8,089 nucleotides of DNA, taken from positions 1 to 8,089 of the forward strand of contig JAISUA010000184.1 in assembly GCA_031272305.1 (NCBI GenBank). The letters are read 5' to 3'. Made by a program: the position numbers and the translations under genes. Source of the stretch: Clostridioides sp. (GTDB lineage: Bacteria > Bacillota > Clostridia > Peptostreptococcales > Peptostreptococcaceae). The notes beneath the pieces were generated by a model that was not told the DNA's origin, ran no database searches, and was given only the letters and a program-made list of their open reading frames with translations. Below are positions 6,232 to 8,089 of the stretch, piece by piece. Position 1 is the stretch's first letter; each line of letters opens with the position of its first letter.

Positions 6232-7413
6232 ATGATAAAAGAATTCAAAGTTACTAATTTTTCCAGCATTTACAAAACCCAAACTATATCTTTCTCTATA
6301 TCAAAAAAGGATATGTTAGATGACTCTTCTTTTGAAACTACAAACGGCAACAAGCTAAACAGTATACTCACAGTTATAGGTAATAATGCCTCGGGTAAAA
6401 CAAATATATTAAAAGCCTTGTTTTTTTTACTTTGGTTTGCTCAAAAATCATACGGGGCAAATTCAATTGACAAAGACATTCCAATAGAAACTCACAAACT
6501 GCATCCGCATCCGTCTGAATACAGCAGTTTTGAATTGATATTTGAAAATGAAAGAAAAGAGTATCAATATAAACTTTCTCTTAACTCTAAAACTGTTATT
6601 TATGAATCACTGGGGAGAAAGAATGTAAGAAGTTACAGCAACATTTATGAAATAGAAAAAAAAGAAGATTCTTTCTCTATTTTAAAATGGTCAATTGCTA
6701 AGCTAAGTGATAAAGATAAAAATAGGTTTGACAAAATAAAAAATGTTTCTATGTTTTCTTTCTTGTTAAACACAGGGCATTTACCTGCTATAGGTATCAA
6801 TAATATGGTAACATACACAGGCAACATATGGCTTTTTGGTAAAAAACAAGAAGATATATTTCATATGTACAGAAGACTAACTAATGTATTTGTGAAAAAT
6901 CCCGACAGAAAAGAAAAAGTACTTGGTTTCATTAAAGATGCAGAACTCGGTATTTCAGATTTCAATTTTATTGATATAAATGAAAAAAGTGAGCTACTTG
7001 TAAAGCACAATAACATTAAAAATGAATTTGATCTTTCTTTTTTGCAAGAATCAAACGGAACGCAAAATTGCATATATTTGTTAAATTTAGTTATGTTCAT
7101 TTTAAATAATGGTGGGATTTTAATTTATGACGAGTTAGAAAGTAATTTACATCCTTATTTGGCAAAAAAAATAATCGGTTTATTTGCCAATAAAGAAAAA
7201 AATCCAAAATATGCACAGTTGCTGTTCTCAACTCATATGCCGTTTTTACTTAACGACAGGACAAAAACCCAGATATACCTCGTTGAAAAAAATGAGAATT
7301 TTGAAACAGAGATTTACAGACTAGATGAGGTTGAAGGCGTTAGAAATGATGATAATTTCCGTGTGAAATATTTATCAGGTGCTTATGGAGCTGTTCCTAA
7401 GAGGTGGTTTTAG
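6232..7413 (+). CDS. ABC-type AAA family ATPase (AAA_15/AAA_21-like), likely defence
   Basis: The protein is 393 aa. It has an SMC/ABC-like N-terminus (MIKEFKVTNFSSIY), a Walker A GNNASGKT at residues 50-57, an ABC-signature-like QESNGTQ near 272-278, a Walker B ILIYDELES with D300 and E301 near 296-304, and a histidine-switch segment FSTHMPFLL with H335. The C-terminal ending YGAVP is typical of AAA_15/AAA_21 proteins. It should be a cytoplasmic ATP-driven sensor or clamp. The ATG at 6232 is chosen because GTGAGG precedes it and the promoter -10 lies between it and the earlier TTG. The stop TAG overlaps the GTG of the next gene by one base, so the two are translationally coupled. Pairing with an RloB/TOPRIM-type protein resembles the ATPase-effector layout of AbiLi/AbiLii and, more distantly, PARIS (AriA/AriB). 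The trigger cannot be read from sequence. Confidence 0.87.
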   Translation: MIKEFKVTNFSSIYKTQTISFSISKKDMLDDSSFETTNGNKLNSILTVIGNNASGKTNILKALFFLLWFAQKSYGANSIDKDIPIETHKLHPHPSEYSSFELIFENERKEYQYKLSLNSKTVIYESLGRKNVRSYSNIYEIEKKEDSFSILKWSIAKLSDKDKNRFDKIKNVSMFSFLLNTGHLPAIGINNMVTYTGNIWLFGKKQEDIFHMYRRLTNVFVKNPDRKEKVLGFIKDAELGISDFNFIDINEKSELLVKHNNIKNEFDLSFLQESNGTQNCIYLLNLVMFILNNGGILIYDELESNLHPYLAKKIIGLFANKEKNPKYAQLLFSTHMPFLLNDRTKTQIYLVEKNENFETEIYRLDEVEGVRNDDNFRVKYLSGAYGAVPKRWF

Positions 7414-8012
7414 TGTCAAAGAAAAAACGAAAACAGAAAACTACTGTATATGTTGCTCTTGAAGGTAAAAGAGAGAAAGTTTTTTACGACTTTTTGTTTT
7501 CAATGTACAAGCCTGACGAAAAATTAAAACATATTAATTTTGATCCTGATTGTGGCGGAAGTCCTGATGCGATTTTGCAACGAGCATTAAGAACGAAAAA
7601 CAATTACGACGAGGTTTATGCATGGTTTGACGAGGATAAGAAACTATTGCAAAAATCTAAAGATGAGTCAGCAAAAGCATGGGGTATCCATCATGGCTTT
7701 GACAAAGAAGTGAAGGATTCATATTTGCAAGAGAAATACAATTCAAATTCAAAAAGAAAAAATCCAATATTAATAGTTTCTGCTCCATGCAGCATAGACT
7801 GTTTCTTAGTTCAATTGAGCGACCGTCGTCTTCCTAAAGCTTTAAATACACAAAACTGTAAGGATAGTTTTGCTGGCATTATCGGTCCTTATAACTCTGA
7901 AAAAGATTATTATGAAACAAAATTTACAAGAGAGGAAATTGAATCGCTGCAAGAGAAACTGCCGATTCTCAAATTAATTTTATCTATATTTAAACTGGAT
8001 GAAAAGTTTTAA
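7413..8012 (+). CDS. RloB-like (TOPRIM-type) putative effector nuclease
   Basis: The protein is 199 aa from GTG 7413, which overlaps the ATPase stop (TAGTG) and has AGAGG 8 nt upstream. A GTG at 7404 would add three residues but lies inside that ribosome site. After a basic start (SKKKRKQK), a first strand TVYVALEGKREKVF places E17 and E21 in an EGxxE motif. A second acidic motif, DEVYAWFDED with D73 and D75, fits the DxD of TOPRIM-like folds. APCSIDCFLVQL in the second half corresponds to the conserved NPxFE-like segment of RloB proteins. By family analogy it is the effector released or activated by the ATPase, probably cutting RNA or DNA. No single motif proves nuclease activity, and the family call is from pattern recognition only. 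The C-terminus is complete. Confidence 0.72.
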   Translation: MSKKKRKQKTTVYVALEGKREKVFYDFLFSMYKPDEKLKHINFDPDCGGSPDAILQRALRTKNNYDEVYAWFDEDKKLLQKSKDESAKAWGIHHGFDKEVKDSYLQEKYNSNSKRKNPILIVSAPCSIDCFLVQLSDRRLPKALNTQNCKDSFAGIIGPYNSEKDYYETKFTREEIESLQEKLPILKLILSIFKLDEKF

Positions 8013-8027
8013 ACAAGGAGCCACATT

Positions 8028-8089
8028 GTGAATGAAATATTTTTGGACGGTGAGAAATTTAATTGTCCTTTGTGTAGTGGAAGAGGTAC
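8028..8089 (+). CDS. Start of a third operon gene, CxxCxGxG protein (partial)
   Basis: Only about 20 codons are visible before the right edge. GTG at 8028 follows AAGGAG (8015-8020) with a 7-nt spacer, 15 nt after the RloB-like stop, so it is probably co-transcribed. The start reads MNEIFLDGEKFNCPLCSGRG, with CPLCSGRG matching a CxxCxGxG zinc-binding pattern like those of DnaJ-type zinc fingers; a zinc ribbon at the head of a larger protein is also possible. A competing ATG at 8032 in another frame is open to the edge but has poorer spacing (11 nt) and no recognisable motif. Function unknown. Confidence 0.55.
   Translation, partial: MNEIFLDGEKFNCPLCSGRG

Noticed and set aside
6645..7100. Minus-strand open frames inside the ATPase gene
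   Set aside because: They are antisense to the Walker A to signature region of a clearly coding gene and have no features of their own.

Overview
This is an AT-rich bacterial defence locus. It holds a type II-C CRISPR-Cas system on the left and centre, and a second, unrelated two-gene defence-like operon on the right. Ordinary sigma70-like promoters, Shine-Dalgarno sites and TAA stops point to a standard-code bacterium. I cannot name the organism. A host-associated, reductively evolving AT-rich lineage such as Elusimicrobiota/Endomicrobium is only a weak guess.

Layout: 10-1497 is a CRISPR array of 23 identical 36-bp repeats with 22 complete 30-bp spacers, and it runs off the left edge. 1516-1658 carries a strong promoter and a tracrRNA of about 108 nt on the + strand, recognised by its anti-repeat. 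On the minus strand follow cas2 (1657-2019), cas1 (2009-2923) and cas9 (2923-6060), transcribed as cas9-cas1-cas2 toward the array. 6061-6231 is a divergent promoter region. On the + strand come an ABC-type AAA ATPase (6232-7413), an RloB-like TOPRIM-type protein (7413-8012) and the first codons of a third gene with a CxxCxGxG motif (from 8028), cut by the right edge.

The main oddity is cas9. The reading frame is continuous over about 1045 codons except for one TAA (5437-5439), with 12 clean codons between it and the next ATG. All RuvC and HNH catalytic residues are present, but they are divided: RuvC-I, the bridge helix and early REC lie in the 207-aa upstream part, and everything else in the 825-aa downstream part. 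The simplest reading is a recent nonsense mutation (or a base-call error) in an otherwise intact system. A naturally two-piece Cas9 made by reinitiation is the more exciting but less supported reading.

RNA side: every repeat ends in a perfect extended -10 box (TGTTATAAT), so each spacer can have its own promoter, as established for Neisseria type II-C. Initiation about 7 nt downstream would give crRNAs with about 24-nt guides followed by the next repeat. The tracrRNA can pair with that repeat through a 5-bp lower stem, a bulge and a longer upper stem. Apart from cas9, everything looks intact: identical repeats, unique spacers, tracrRNA with promoter and terminator, and Cas1/Cas2 with their key residues. 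The ATPase/RloB pair resembles two-gene ATPase-TOPRIM abortive-infection systems and would provide a second line of defence.
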